Below, one piece after another: positions 18,386-29,385 of a stretch of DNA of 64,000 bases. The stretch comes from Comamonadaceae bacterium UBA4962. GTDB taxonomy: Bacteria > Pseudomonadota > Gammaproteobacteria > Burkholderiales > Burkholderiaceae_C. Positions within the stretch are counted from its first letter, which is position 1, and each line of letters opens with the position of its first letter. The stretch covers positions 1 through 64,000 of the forward strand of contig DHAE01000015.1 in the NCBI GenBank assembly GCA_002397315.1, in the 5' to 3' direction. A program made the position numbers and the translations under genes. The notes under the pieces were generated by a model. That model saw only the letters and a list, made by a program, of their open reading frames with translations. It was not told the origin of the DNA and did no database searches.

Positions 18386-19114
18386 TCAGGCAGCGAGGTC
18401 GAACACGAGCACTTCGGCGTCCGCGCCGCCACCCAACTGCAGGCTTTCCTCCTGCAGCATGAAAACCGCGTCGCCCGCCGCGAGCGGGTGGCCATTGGCC
18501 CAAAGGCTGCCGCGCAGCAGGTGGACATAGCATTTGCGGGCGGGGTCCAGCGGCAGTTCGGCGCACTGTGCGCCGTCGAACACGCCTGCATGGACGCGGG
18601 CGTCCGCCTGGATCGCCAGCACGGCCCCGGTGGAATCAGGCAATGCATCGGGAGCGGTGTGCACGGGGGCCGCCAGCAGGTGCAGGCGGCCGGCGGGCCT
18701 GCGCGCGGGCCCGGGCACCTGGGCGCACTCCGGCGCCAGGCCGCGGTGGGCGGGGTCGATCCAGATCTGCAGGTAGTGCGCGGCCTGGTCCGGCAGCGGG
18801 TTGAATTCGGCCCAGGTCGCTCCCCTGCCCGCGCCCATGCGCTGCACGCAGCCGGCCGGAATGGACTGCACACGGCCGCTGCCGTCGCGGCTGGCCAACT
18901 CGCCGGATACCACGTAGCTCAGGATTTCCATGTCGCGGTAGCCATGCTGGCCCAGTCCGGCGCCGGGAGCGATCCAGTCCTCGTTCAGAACCCGCAGGTT
19001 CCCGAAGCCCATGTACCGCGGGTCGCGGTAGCCGGCAAAGGAGAAGCTGTGGAGCGATCGCAGCCAGCCATGGTCGGCGTGGCCCCGGTCGCAGGATTTG
19101 CGGACGGTCAGCAT
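18386..19114 (-). CDS. Pirin family protein (YhhW-like, short form)
   Basis: 242 residues. The bicupin begins HADHGWLRSLHSFSFAGY, with metal ligands expected in that His-rich strand and in GLGQHGYRDMEILSYVVSGE. YhhW-type pirins have quercetin 2,3-dioxygenase activity in vitro. First gene of the pirin-wrbA-pirin set and divergent from a LysR regulator about 100 bases away. The ATG at 19114 is preferred to an upstream GTG at 19141. Confidence 0.86.
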   Translation of the reverse strand: MLTVRKSCDRGHADHGWLRSLHSFSFAGYRDPRYMGFGNLRVLNEDWIAPGAGLGQHGYRDMEILSYVVSGELASRDGSGRVQSIPAGCVQRMGAGRGATWAEFNPLPDQAAHYLQIWIDPAHRGLAPECAQVPGPARRPAGRLHLLAAPVHTAPDALPDSTGAVLAIQADARVHAGVFDGAQCAELPLDPARKCYVHLLRGSLWANGHPLAAGDAVFMLQEESLQLGGGADAEVLVFDLAA

Positions 19115-19216
19115 TGGCGGTGCATCGGGCAGAAACGCCACTGTAGAAGTCGCTCCGGGCTTGCGGGCGCAGCGCGATTGAAGGCATCATTCAAAACCTT
19201 TGAACATTGCCTGCCC

Positions 19217-20164
19217 ATGACGATTCCCGCCCCCGCACGCGACGTGCTCACGCCCGACAGCCTGGCCATGCTGCAGGTGATCGCGGAAACCGGCAGCTTT
19301 GCGGCGGCGGCACGGCAGCTCGGGGTGGTGCCCAGCGCCCTCACCTACCGGGTGCGCCAGATCGAGGAAGCGCTGGACGTGCTGCTGTTCGACCGCAGCG
19401 CGCGGCAGGCGCGCCCCACCGAGGCCGGCGGCGAGCTGCTGCGCGAGGGTGCCCGGCTGCTGGAGGAGGTGGAGGCCGTGGCCCACCGCGTGCGCCGGGT
19501 GGCCACCGGCTGGGAGCCGCAGCTCACGATCGCGGTCGACGGTGTGATCGCGCCGACCACCATGCTGGAGCTGGTGGAGGCGTTCTACGCGCAGTCGCCG
19601 CCCACGCGGCTCAAGTTGCGCGACGACATCCTCACCGGCACGCTCGAAGCGCTGACCTCCGGGCGCGCGGACCTGGCCATCGGCGTGGCCGTGAATGCCT
19701 CCAATGCCTCCGGGCTGCAGGGCGCGGTGATCGGCGACCTGCTGTTCCTCTTCACCGTGGCGCCGCACCATCCGCTCGCGACCGCGCCGGGGCCGCTGAC
19801 CGACACGGTGCTGCGGCAGCACCGCGCCATCGCCGTGGCGGATTCCGCACAGCGCGGCGGCGTCACCATGGGCCTGCTGGGTGGCCAGGACGTGTTCACC
19901 GTCGGCGGCATGCAGACCAAGCTGCAGGCCCAGCTGCGCGGCCTGGGCGCGGGCTTTCTGCCCGAACCCATGGTGCGGCCCTATGTCGAGGCAGGGCGGC
20001 TGGTGGTGCGCGAAGTCGCACGCCCGGCGCGGCGCGTGCGCCTGCACTATGCGTGGGGAGGCGCCGGGCATGCCGCGCCCGGCCGTGCGCTGCAGTGGTG
20101 GCTGCAGCAGCTCGAGAGCGCGACCACGCGCGCCGCGCTGCTCGAGAACCACCATCCCTTCTGA
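19217..20164 (+). CDS. LysR-family transcriptional regulator (likely controls pirin/wrbA genes)
   Basis: 315 residues. The N-terminal helix-turn-helix (about 12-70) contains FAAAARQLGVVPSALTYRVRQIEEAL; the effector domain begins with LTIAVDGVIAPTTMLELV. The PSALTYRVRQIE form is seen in LysR regulators that activate stress or redox genes. The divergent placement with the pirin gene, across a 102-base gap, points to it as their regulator; the inducer is unknown. Confidence 0.87.
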   Translation: MTIPAPARDVLTPDSLAMLQVIAETGSFAAAARQLGVVPSALTYRVRQIEEALDVLLFDRSARQARPTEAGGELLREGARLLEEVEAVAHRVRRVATGWEPQLTIAVDGVIAPTTMLELVEAFYAQSPPTRLKLRDDILTGTLEALTSGRADLAIGVAVNASNASGLQGAVIGDLLFLFTVAPHHPLATAPGPLTDTVLRQHRAIAVADSAQRGGVTMGLLGGQDVFTVGGMQTKLQAQLRGLGAGFLPEPMVRPYVEAGRLVVREVARPARRVRLHYAWGGAGHAAPGRALQWWLQQLESATTRAALLENHHPF

Positions 20165-20297
20165 CCACGGATGCGATGCAGCGCGGGAGAGGCCGTTTTC
20201 CCGGAGCCCGGAGCACGCGGCGGCGTGTAGAGTGGCTCCATGCGCGAACGGCGCCACGCGTTCCGCTATTCAGAAGCTTTGCATGAAAGGCCGGACC

Positions 20298-21407
20298 ATG
20301 ACCCCTTCCCGATCCCGTTCACGGGCCCGCGGCACCGCCGCACAGGTTGCCGCAGAAGGCACCGCCGCCACGCCCCGGCGCATTGCCGTGGTCGGCGCGG
20401 GCATGGCCGGCATCGCCTGCGCGCGCACGCTGGCCCAGGCGGGCCATGTCCCGGTGGTGTTCGAGCAGTCGGACCGTGCGGGCGGGCGGATGTGCACGGT
20501 GGACTCGTCCTTCGGCGGCTTCGATGCAGGCGCGCAATATTTCACTGTGCGCGATGCGCGCTTCGCCCGGGCGCTGGAGACGGTGCCCGGCCTGTGCCGG
20601 CCCTGGAGCGCCAGCAGTGTGCGCGTGCTGGACGCCGCGGGCCGCCAGGCCGCGGCCGCGCCGCCGCCGCGCGAGCCGCACTGGGTGGCGACGCCGGGCA
20701 TGCAGTCGCTGGTGGCGACCTGGGCCGAACCGCTGGCACGCGCCGGCCAGTTGATGACCGGCCTGCAGGTGGACCGCATCGGCGCGGACCCGCTGCAACC
20801 CGCCCGCTGGCAGTTGCACACGCTCGGCGCGGAAGGCGCCCGCCAGGTGCATGCGGGCTTCGATGCCGTGCTGCTGGCCGTTCCCGCATCCCGTGCGCGC
20901 GCCCTGCTGGAAGCATCGGGGCTGCCCGCCGCATCGGCCGCCGGTTTGGAGGCCGTCGAGGTCGCGCCCTGCTGGACGCTGATGCTGGCCTATCCGCACG
21001 CCGTGCAGCCCGGCCTGACCACGCTGGGCCCGCATTGGAATGCCGCGCGCAGCACGCACCACCGCATCGCCTGGATGGCACGCGAATCGTCCAAGCCCGG
21101 GCGCGCGGCCGTGGAACGCTGGACCGTGCAGGCCAGCCCCGCCTGGTCGCAGGAACACCTGGACGACACGCCCGACCGGGTGCAGGCCAAGCTGCTCCGG
21201 GCCTTCGCCGAGGTGACCGGCCTGCGCGCCGCGCCCGTGCATGCCGAGGTGCTGTGCTGGCGCGACGCGCAGACGCTGAGCCCGCTCGGCCGCAGCCATG
21301 TGTGGGACGCCACGGCGGGCATCGGCCTGGCCGGCGACTGGTGCCTGGGCCATCGGGTGGAAGAAGCGTTCCTCTCCGGACTCGAACTCGCGCTCGCCGT
21401 GGCATGA
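20298..21407 (+). CDS. FAD-dependent oxidoreductase (renalase/amine-oxidase-like)
   Basis: 369 residues. The dinucleotide fold RIAVVGAGMAGIACARTLAQAG begins near residue 28, followed by FEQSDRAGGRM, FDAGAQYFTVRD and a C-terminal GLAGDWCLGHRVEEAFLSG FAD motif. This is the renalase-like branch of the amine oxidase superfamily, whose bacterial substrates are mostly unknown. The ATG at 20298 has AAAGG eight bases upstream, better than the in-frame ATG at 20283. Its stop overlaps the gluQ start (ATGA). Confidence 0.84.
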   Translation: MTPSRSRSRARGTAAQVAAEGTAATPRRIAVVGAGMAGIACARTLAQAGHVPVVFEQSDRAGGRMCTVDSSFGGFDAGAQYFTVRDARFARALETVPGLCRPWSASSVRVLDAAGRQAAAAPPPREPHWVATPGMQSLVATWAEPLARAGQLMTGLQVDRIGADPLQPARWQLHTLGAEGARQVHAGFDAVLLAVPASRARALLEASGLPAASAAGLEAVEVAPCWTLMLAYPHAVQPGLTTLGPHWNAARSTHHRIAWMARESSKPGRAAVERWTVQASPAWSQEHLDDTPDRVQAKLLRAFAEVTGLRAAPVHAEVLCWRDAQTLSPLGRSHVWDATAGIGLAGDWCLGHRVEEAFLSGLELALAVA

Positions 21408-22384
21408 GCCGGCGCTACGTCGGCCGCTTCGCGCCCTCGCCCACCGGCCCACTGCATGCGGGCTCCCTGGTGGCCGCGCTGGCGAGCTGGCTGGATGCCC
21501 GCACCGCGGAGGGTGGCCGCGGCGGCACCTGGCTGGTCCGCATCGAAGACGTGGACACGCCCCGCTGCCAGCCCGGCGCGGCCGAGACCATCCTGCGCCA
21601 GCTCGCGGACTGCGGGATGCACCCGGACGGCACGGTCCTGTGGCAGTCCACGCGCCAGGATCGCTATGCCGAGGTGCTCGACCGCCTCGTGCACGAGCGG
21701 CTCGCCTATCCCTGCGCCTGCACGCGCGCGGACATCGCCCGTGCCCACCTGCAACGGCACGGGGAGCGGGACCGGCACACCGAACTGCCCTACCCCGGCA
21801 CCTGCCGCCACGGACTGCACGGCCGACCGCCCCGCTCCTGGCGCTTCCACACGGCGCAGTACCAGGCGCAGCTTCCGCAGGAGGGCCGCATGGCTACCGC
21901 ATGGCACGGCGACGGTCCTCCCGAATTCGGCGCACGAGGTGTCGCCTGGCACGACCGCCGCCTCGGCACCCGCCGCCAGGATGTGGCCGAGGCCGTCGGA
22001 GACTTCGTGCTGCGCCGCGCCGATGGCTTATGGGCCTACCAGCTCGCCGTGGTGGTGGACGATGCGGACCAGGGCGTCACCCACGTGGTCCGCGGCGAAG
22101 ACCTGCTGGACAACACGCCGCGCCAGTTGCTGCTGCAGCACGCGCTGGGCCTGCCGGCTCCGGCCTACCTGCACACCCCGCTGGTGCGTGCGGCCGATGG
22201 CGAGAAACTCTCCAAGCAGCACGGCGCACCGGCCGCCGACACGCGCGACCCGGTCGCGGCGCTGGCTGCCGCCGCCGCTGCGCTCGGCCTTCCAGCGCTG
22301 CAGCATCCACACGACACTGGCGTCGCCGAGGCGCTCGCGTGCTGGGCGCGGGCGTGGGCAGGAACCTACAATCCACCATCGTGA
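21404..22384 (+). CDS. gluQ: Glutamyl-Q tRNA(Asp) synthetase
   Basis: 326 residues, a truncated class I glutamyl-tRNA synthetase lacking the anticodon-binding domain. It shows the opening YVGRFAPSPTGPLHAGSL, the zinc-type CACTR and CRHGL segments, and a KMSKS-like GEKLSKQHG. It attaches glutamate to queuosine at position 34 of tRNA-Asp. It overlaps the flavoprotein gene upstream (ATGA at 21404) and trmB downstream (GTGA at 22381), forming a tightly coupled run with tRNA-modification functions. Confidence 0.92.
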   Translation: MSRRYVGRFAPSPTGPLHAGSLVAALASWLDARTAEGGRGGTWLVRIEDVDTPRCQPGAAETILRQLADCGMHPDGTVLWQSTRQDRYAEVLDRLVHERLAYPCACTRADIARAHLQRHGERDRHTELPYPGTCRHGLHGRPPRSWRFHTAQYQAQLPQEGRMATAWHGDGPPEFGARGVAWHDRRLGTRRQDVAEAVGDFVLRRADGLWAYQLAVVVDDADQGVTHVVRGEDLLDNTPRQLLLQHALGLPAPAYLHTPLVRAADGEKLSKQHGAPAADTRDPVAALAAAAAALGLPALQHPHDTGVAEALACWARAWAGTYNPPS

Positions 22385-23139
22385 TCGCTACGCCCCCCAA
22401 CCTGGCCGACAACGGCCCCGACTCCCTTTCCACCCCGACCGGCCCTGGCGGCCCGCCCGCGGACGTTCCGTTCCCCAAGGCCATCAAGAGCTATGTGCGC
22501 CGCGCCGGCCGCACCACCACCGGCCAGGCCAAGGCCCTGGAATCCCTGGGCGGCCAGTTCGTGCTGGACTACACCGCCGCGCCGCTCGACGCAAAGGCCG
22601 CCTTCGGCCGCGACGCACCGCTCATCCTGGAAATCGGCTTCGGCATGGGCGACGCCACCGCCCACATCGCCGGTGTGCGCCCCGAGGACAACTTCCTCTG
22701 CTGCGAAGTGCATGAGCCGGGTGTCGGCGCGCTGCTCAAGCGCATCGGCGAGCAGGGCCTCGCCAACATCCGCATCCTGCAGCACGATGCCGTCGAAGTC
22801 ATCGACCACATGCTGCCCGAAGGCACGCTCGACGGCGTGCACATCTTCTTTCCCGATCCCTGGCACAAGAAGCGCCACCACAAACGCCGGCTGATCCAGC
22901 CGCCGCTCGTCGCCAAGCTCGCGCAGCGCCTGCGGCCGGGCGGCTACCTGCACTGCGCGACCGACTGGCAGCCGTACGCGGAGCAGATCCTCGAAGTGCT
23001 TTCCGCCGAGCCGCTGCTCGCCAACACGGCGGACGGCTATGCGCCACAGCCCGATTACCGGCCCCGCACCAAGTTCGAGAACCGCGGACTGAAGCTCGGG
23101 CACGGGGTGTGGGATATCCTGTTCCGGCGAAAGTCCTGA
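22381..23139 (+). CDS. trmB: tRNA (guanine(46)-N7)-methyltransferase
   Basis: 252 residues from a GTG codon that overlaps the gluQ stop (GTGA). SAM site LILEIGFGMGDATAHIA, then the family motif FPDPWHKKRHHKRRL and the C-terminal FENRGLKLGHGVWD. It methylates G46 in the variable loop of tRNAs. The N-terminal 40 residues are Pro-rich and poorly conserved, so a slightly later start is possible. Confidence 0.92.
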   Translation: MIATPPNLADNGPDSLSTPTGPGGPPADVPFPKAIKSYVRRAGRTTTGQAKALESLGGQFVLDYTAAPLDAKAAFGRDAPLILEIGFGMGDATAHIAGVRPEDNFLCCEVHEPGVGALLKRIGEQGLANIRILQHDAVEVIDHMLPEGTLDGVHIFFPDPWHKKRHHKRRLIQPPLVAKLAQRLRPGGYLHCATDWQPYAEQILEVLSAEPLLANTADGYAPQPDYRPRTKFENRGLKLGHGVWDILFRRKS

Positions 23140-23176
23140 ACCGTCGCGCCGTCCTCCGCAACGCACCGCACATCCC

Positions 23177-24226
23177 ATGAAGCCCATACTCGACAACCTG
23201 GTCGAAATGACCGGCCACCGCGACCATCTGCGGCTGGAAGTGTCGGTGATCTCCACCCTGCAGAAGCTGCCCGCGATCAAGTGCGTGCGTGCGCTGGAGG
23301 TGTTCCAGGCGAACGGCGAAGCCTACGTGCGGCCGCGCACCTGGAACGAGAACGGCCGGATGGTGACGAGCGACTGGGAAGCGCCGGTGGACCCGCGCCG
23401 CGCGCCGGTGGCGGACTACCCGGCCCTGCATGAATGCATCGGCCAGCGCCAGCCGCATGCGCTGCAGACGGTGCGGCGCGGCGAGTACATGCTCTGGCTG
23501 CCGGTCTGGCTGCACGACCAGGTGCATGCCTGCATCGAGGTCACGCAGTCGCGCCCGTTCTCGGCGCACAAGCTCGACGTGATCCAGAGCGTGTTCCTCG
23601 TCTACCAGAACTACCAGAGCCTGCTGGATTACAGCGAACGCGACGCGCTCACGGGCCTCTTCAACCGCAAGACCTTCGACGAGCAGTTCGCGCGCCGCAG
23701 CGGCGTGCCCAGCGCGTCGGCAGCGCCCGAGCCTGCCGCGCCGGCGGATCCGGCCGCTCCCCAGGCAAGCAGCGAACCGCTGCGGCACTGGCTGGCGGTG
23801 GTGGACATCGACCATTTCAAGCAGGTGAATGACCGCTTCGGCCACCTCTACGGCGACGAGGTGCTGATCCTCATCGCCAACATCCTGCGCAACTCGTTCC
23901 GCAGCCACGATCGCATCTTCCGCTTCGGCGGCGAGGAGTTCGTCGTGCTGCTGCGGTCGACCACCCTCTCCACGGCGCACAAGGTTTTCAACCGCTTCCG
24001 CAACGCGGTGCAGGAGTACCGCTTCCCGCAGGTGGGACAGGTCACGGTGAGCCTCGGGTTCGCCAGCACGGAAGGCGGCGCCCCGGTCGAGATCCTGGGC
24101 CAGGCGGACCAGGCGCTCTACTACGCCAAGGAGCATGGCCGCAACCGTGTGTGCTACTACGACGATCTGGTGAACGGGGGGCACCTGCACGTCAAGCTGG
24201 CGCACGACGACGTCGAGCTGTTCTGA
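23177..24226 (+). CDS. GGDEF-domain diguanylate cyclase with GAF-like N-terminus
   Basis: 349 residues. The N-terminal ~150 residues look like a GAF-type ligand-sensing domain (VSVISTLQKLPAIKCVRALEV ... LWLPVWLHDQVHACIEV). The C-terminal half is GGDEF: DALTGLFNRKTF, VDIDHFKQVNDRFGH and the active site FGGEEF. A 25-residue Ala/Pro insertion (about 178-200) separates the first motif from the rest of the domain. Likely a signal-regulated c-di-GMP synthase. It ends before a strong bidirectional hairpin. Confidence 0.87.
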   Translation: MKPILDNLVEMTGHRDHLRLEVSVISTLQKLPAIKCVRALEVFQANGEAYVRPRTWNENGRMVTSDWEAPVDPRRAPVADYPALHECIGQRQPHALQTVRRGEYMLWLPVWLHDQVHACIEVTQSRPFSAHKLDVIQSVFLVYQNYQSLLDYSERDALTGLFNRKTFDEQFARRSGVPSASAAPEPAAPADPAAPQASSEPLRHWLAVVDIDHFKQVNDRFGHLYGDEVLILIANILRNSFRSHDRIFRFGGEEFVVLLRSTTLSTAHKVFNRFRNAVQEYRFPQVGQVTVSLGFASTEGGAPVEILGQADQALYYAKEHGRNRVCYYDDLVNGGHLHVKLAHDDVELF

Positions 24227-24266
24227 GCACCGCCGCCGCGCTCGGCGGGCCGCCGTTCACGAGGCG

Positions 24267-24310
24267 GCCCCATGCAAAAGGCCCGCTCGCGCGGGCCTTT
24301 TGCATGGGGC
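24267..24310. terminator. Perfect 20-bp stem bidirectional terminator
   Basis: Positions 24267-24286 and 24291-24310 are exact reverse complements, with a TCGC loop. The stem includes AAAAGGCCCGC / GCGGGCCTTTT, so either strand gives a GC stem followed by U-rich sequence. It separates the convergent GGDEF gene and alaS. Confidence 0.85.
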
Positions 24311-24337
24311 AGAGCGGGGCCCGTGCCCCGCGCACCG

Positions 24338-26968
<2,631 letters not shown>

Positions 26969-27117
26969 GGGCGAACGGGCGGCGAGCCTCGAGTGCGTGG
27001 AGCGCGCTGCGGTGAAAGCAGCCGCGGGAATGGTTGTGAAGCGTAACCCCCGATTCTATCGAGCCGGGCCCGCGGTTCGCCGCGCCGCGGGGCCGGCCCT
27101 GCCCCGCGCGGGGCCGC

Positions 27118-28263
27118 TCAGCGCCGGGGGCGCTTGTGCGGGGTGCGGTTGGTGTAGCTCGCGTTGCCCAGGCCGGTGCCCACGGTGAGCACGGCCCAGC
27201 GCTCCACGTCCTGGGTGAAGGGCAGTTCCGACAGGCCCTGCACCACGGCGTCGTTGTGCAGGCAGACCTGGATGCGGCCGCCATTGATGGTGGGCAGGCG
27301 CTCGCACAGGTCGCGCGGCAGGTGGAAGCGGATGCTCTCCCAATTGCCGGGCAGGTTCTGCGTGCCGCCCGCGAGCGAGCCGTCTTCGCAGACCAGGCCC
27401 GGGCAGGCGACGCCGACGAACGGCGCGAGGCTGAGTTCCTTCTTGCGCGCGTACTCGACCAGGTCCTCCAGGATGCCGGCGATGCCGTCCACGAGTTCGT
27501 CGCGGCGCGGGGAATCGTCGGGATGGCCCCATTTCTCGCGGCGCAGCACCTCGGCCCTGGACATGTCGGGCGCCGAGTGCAGGTGCGTCTGCACGATCCC
27601 GCAACGCACATTGGTGCCGCCGATGTCCACCGCCAGGATCGCGTCGTAGCTCTGCAGCAGCGCGGGCGGTGCCAGGTGCACCCAGCCGATCAGGCCGCCC
27701 TCGTCGGCATGGTGGCGCAGCAGGCGCAGCTCGATCGGGTCCTTCTTCTTGCGCTGCAGCTCGTCCGCGACGAGGTCGGCCGCGCGGGCGATGGCGCGCT
27801 CGCCCACCTCGCTCTGGTGGAAGCCCCCCCCCACGATCACGCGCTCGACGCCCTTCCAGGTCTTGTGCTGCAGGAAGCGCAGGACCACGTGCGCGAACTG
27901 CTGCGCATAGTCTTCCGAAGCGGCCTCGATGGTGCGGGCGGCGGTGCCGTCCTTGGCCAGCATCTCGTCCAGGCGCTGCTTGCTGATCTCGCGCGTGGGC
28001 TTGTCGCCCAGCGGGTCCTTGCCGGCCATGTCGGCATAGACCGTGCGCCAGGCATCCAGCATGTGCCGGAAGGCGGTGCGGCTGGCGTTGTCGCCCGCGA
28101 AGCCGTCGCCGTCGCGCAGTTCGAGGCTGTAGTCGTCGATGGTGACGGACGCCAGCTCCATATCGCCGTGCGGGCCGGCCGCGCACAGCGCGAGCCGGGC
28201 TTTTTCCTCACGCTCGGCCGCGGCAGCGGACACGGGCGCTTCTTCCTTCTCTTTGGATGCCAT
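27118..28263 (-). CDS. ROK/glucokinase-like ASKHA protein with circularly permuted motif order
   Basis: 381 residues with all the elements of a ROK sugar kinase, but in rotated order. First comes what is normally the C-terminal lobe: YAQQFAHVVLRFL, VIVGGGFHQ (142-150) and HADEGGLIGWVHLA (185-198). Then the normal N-terminal phosphate loop AVDIGGTNVRCGIV (211-224), FVGVACPGLV, NLPGN, LHNDAVVQGLSE with the ND pair (337-338), and the second phosphate loop VLTVGTGLGNA (358-368) close to the C-terminus. The ROK zinc motif (CxCGxxGC) is absent. ATP-dependent phosphorylation of a sugar is plausible but not shown. Residues 1-110 have no recognised counterpart. It lies downstream of alaS's 5' end on the same strand. 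Confidence 0.7.
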   Translation of the reverse strand: MASKEKEEAPVSAAAAEREEKARLALCAAGPHGDMELASVTIDDYSLELRDGDGFAGDNASRTAFRHMLDAWRTVYADMAGKDPLGDKPTREISKQRLDEMLAKDGTAARTIEAASEDYAQQFAHVVLRFLQHKTWKGVERVIVGGGFHQSEVGERAIARAADLVADELQRKKKDPIELRLLRHHADEGGLIGWVHLAPPALLQSYDAILAVDIGGTNVRCGIVQTHLHSAPDMSRAEVLRREKWGHPDDSPRRDELVDGIAGILEDLVEYARKKELSLAPFVGVACPGLVCEDGSLAGGTQNLPGNWESIRFHLPRDLCERLPTINGGRIQVCLHNDAVVQGLSELPFTQDVERWAVLTVGTGLGNASYTNRTPHKRPRR

Positions 28264-28519
28264 GGTCGTGTTGGTAGGGAGGGACTGGGCCCGCGTCGCA
28301 GGCCCTGCCCCGATGGTGCCTGGCCGCGCGGCGCCACCGCGTCAGCCAACGCCGCCAAACCAGGCCCCGCGACAGGACAGTCCAGGCGGGAAAGCGCGCG
28401 GGCCAGCGCGTGGGTCGACGGCATCCATCGTGTTCGCAGGTTCAGGCCCCCATCCGGCAGCGGCATACTCGGCAGGTCGACATCCCATTGCCGCAGCCCT
28501 GTTCCCTTTCGCCGCTCCG

Positions 28520-28876
28520 ATGCCACCCACATCCGCCCTCGCCCGAACCCGGCTCGCCGCCCGGGCCTGCGCCGCAGCGGCCCTCTGGCTGGCCGCTGCC
28601 CTGCCGGCGAGTGCGCAGGCGGACGCTGGCGGTGCGGTGCGGGACAACGGCTGCATGCGCTGCCATGCGATGGAGCGCACCTACGTGGGGCCCGGGTTCG
28701 CGCAGATCGCCGAGCGCTACCGGAACGACGCGCATGCCGAAGCCTACCTCGCGGGCCGCATCCGCAATGGCGGCGCGGGCGAATGGGGGCGCGCCCTGAT
28801 GCCGCGGCACCCGCGCATCGGCGAGGAGGAAGCGCGCTCGCTGGCCCGCTGGATCCTCGCGCAGCGCAAGGGTTAG
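28520..28876 (+). CDS. Small class I cytochrome c
   Basis: 118 residues. A signal peptide (ARACAAAALWLAAALPASAQA) is followed by a mono-haem cytochrome domain: haem site CMRCH near residue 54, and a distal methionine candidate in GRALMPRHPRIGEEEARSLARWIL. It resembles c551/c552 electron carriers of the periplasm. The partner oxidoreductase is not evident. Confidence 0.85.
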   Translation: MPPTSALARTRLAARACAAAALWLAAALPASAQADAGGAVRDNGCMRCHAMERTYVGPGFAQIAERYRNDAHAEAYLAGRIRNGGAGEWGRALMPRHPRIGEEEARSLARWILAQRKG

Positions 28877-29085
28877 CGCTTCACGCGTGAGGATGGGCAC
28901 CAAAGCCTCGATGAACCGGTAGGCGGAGCCGCGCAGCCAACTGCCGCGCCGCAGTCCCAGGCGGGTGGGGTTGGCTTCGAGGAGGTGCCGCGATGTGGGC
29001 CCGGCCGGTGTAGCCCAGCTCGTGGGTGACGATGGGAAAGCGCGCCAATTGCGCAGCGTGGGCGGCGTGGCGGCGGTGGACAGCC
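28870..29085 (-). pseudogene. Remnant of a CysB/Cbl-type LysR regulator
   Basis: Reading the minus strand, one frame gives LARFPIVTHELGYTGRAHI, matching the middle of the CysB effector domain (compare PLVTYDFGFTGRSKI). A second frame, one base off, gives HLLEANPTRLGLRRGSWLRG and then AYRFIEALVPILTREAL, the CysB C-terminus. The two pieces are directly joined near 28985, so about 60 codons and the reading frame are lost. The DNA-binding half is absent. The remnant lies immediately beyond ssuF, where a regulator of the sulfonate operon would be expected. Confidence 0.7.
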
Positions 29086-29090
29086 GCCCC

Positions 29091-29306
29091 TCAGAGCTTG
29101 GCGATCGACACTTCGGTCGATTTCACCAGCGCCACCACGTCCGAGCCGACCTGCAGGCCGAGATCGTCCACCGAGCGGGTGGTGATGACGGAGGTGACGA
29201 TGCCCCAGGGCGTCTCGACGTCGACCTCCGAGACGACGTCGCCGCGGATGATCTCGCGCACTTTGCCCTTGAACTGGTTGCGCACATTGATGGCCTGGAT
29301 GGACAT
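29091..29306 (-). CDS. ssuF: Molbindin-like TOBE domain protein SsuF
   Basis: 71 residues forming a single TOBE/Mop domain: AINVRNQFKGKVREIIRG, then VSEVDVETPWGIVTSVIT and GSDVVALVKSTEVSIAKL. Such proteins bind molybdate or a related oxyanion. In Pseudomonas putida a protein of this size, SsuF, is the last gene of the sulfonate operon and is needed for some substrates; here it also ends the ssu set. The biochemical role of SsuF remains unclear. Confidence 0.85.
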   Translation of the reverse strand: MSIQAINVRNQFKGKVREIIRGDVVSEVDVETPWGIVTSVITTRSVDDLGLQVGSDVVALVKSTEVSIAKL

Positions 29307-29385
29307 GGTGGATAGCTCCTGTGGTGGTGAAAGAAAAATGGAACGTCGGGTGGACGGATCGGTGGCGGGGACGTGCGGGGCGCTT

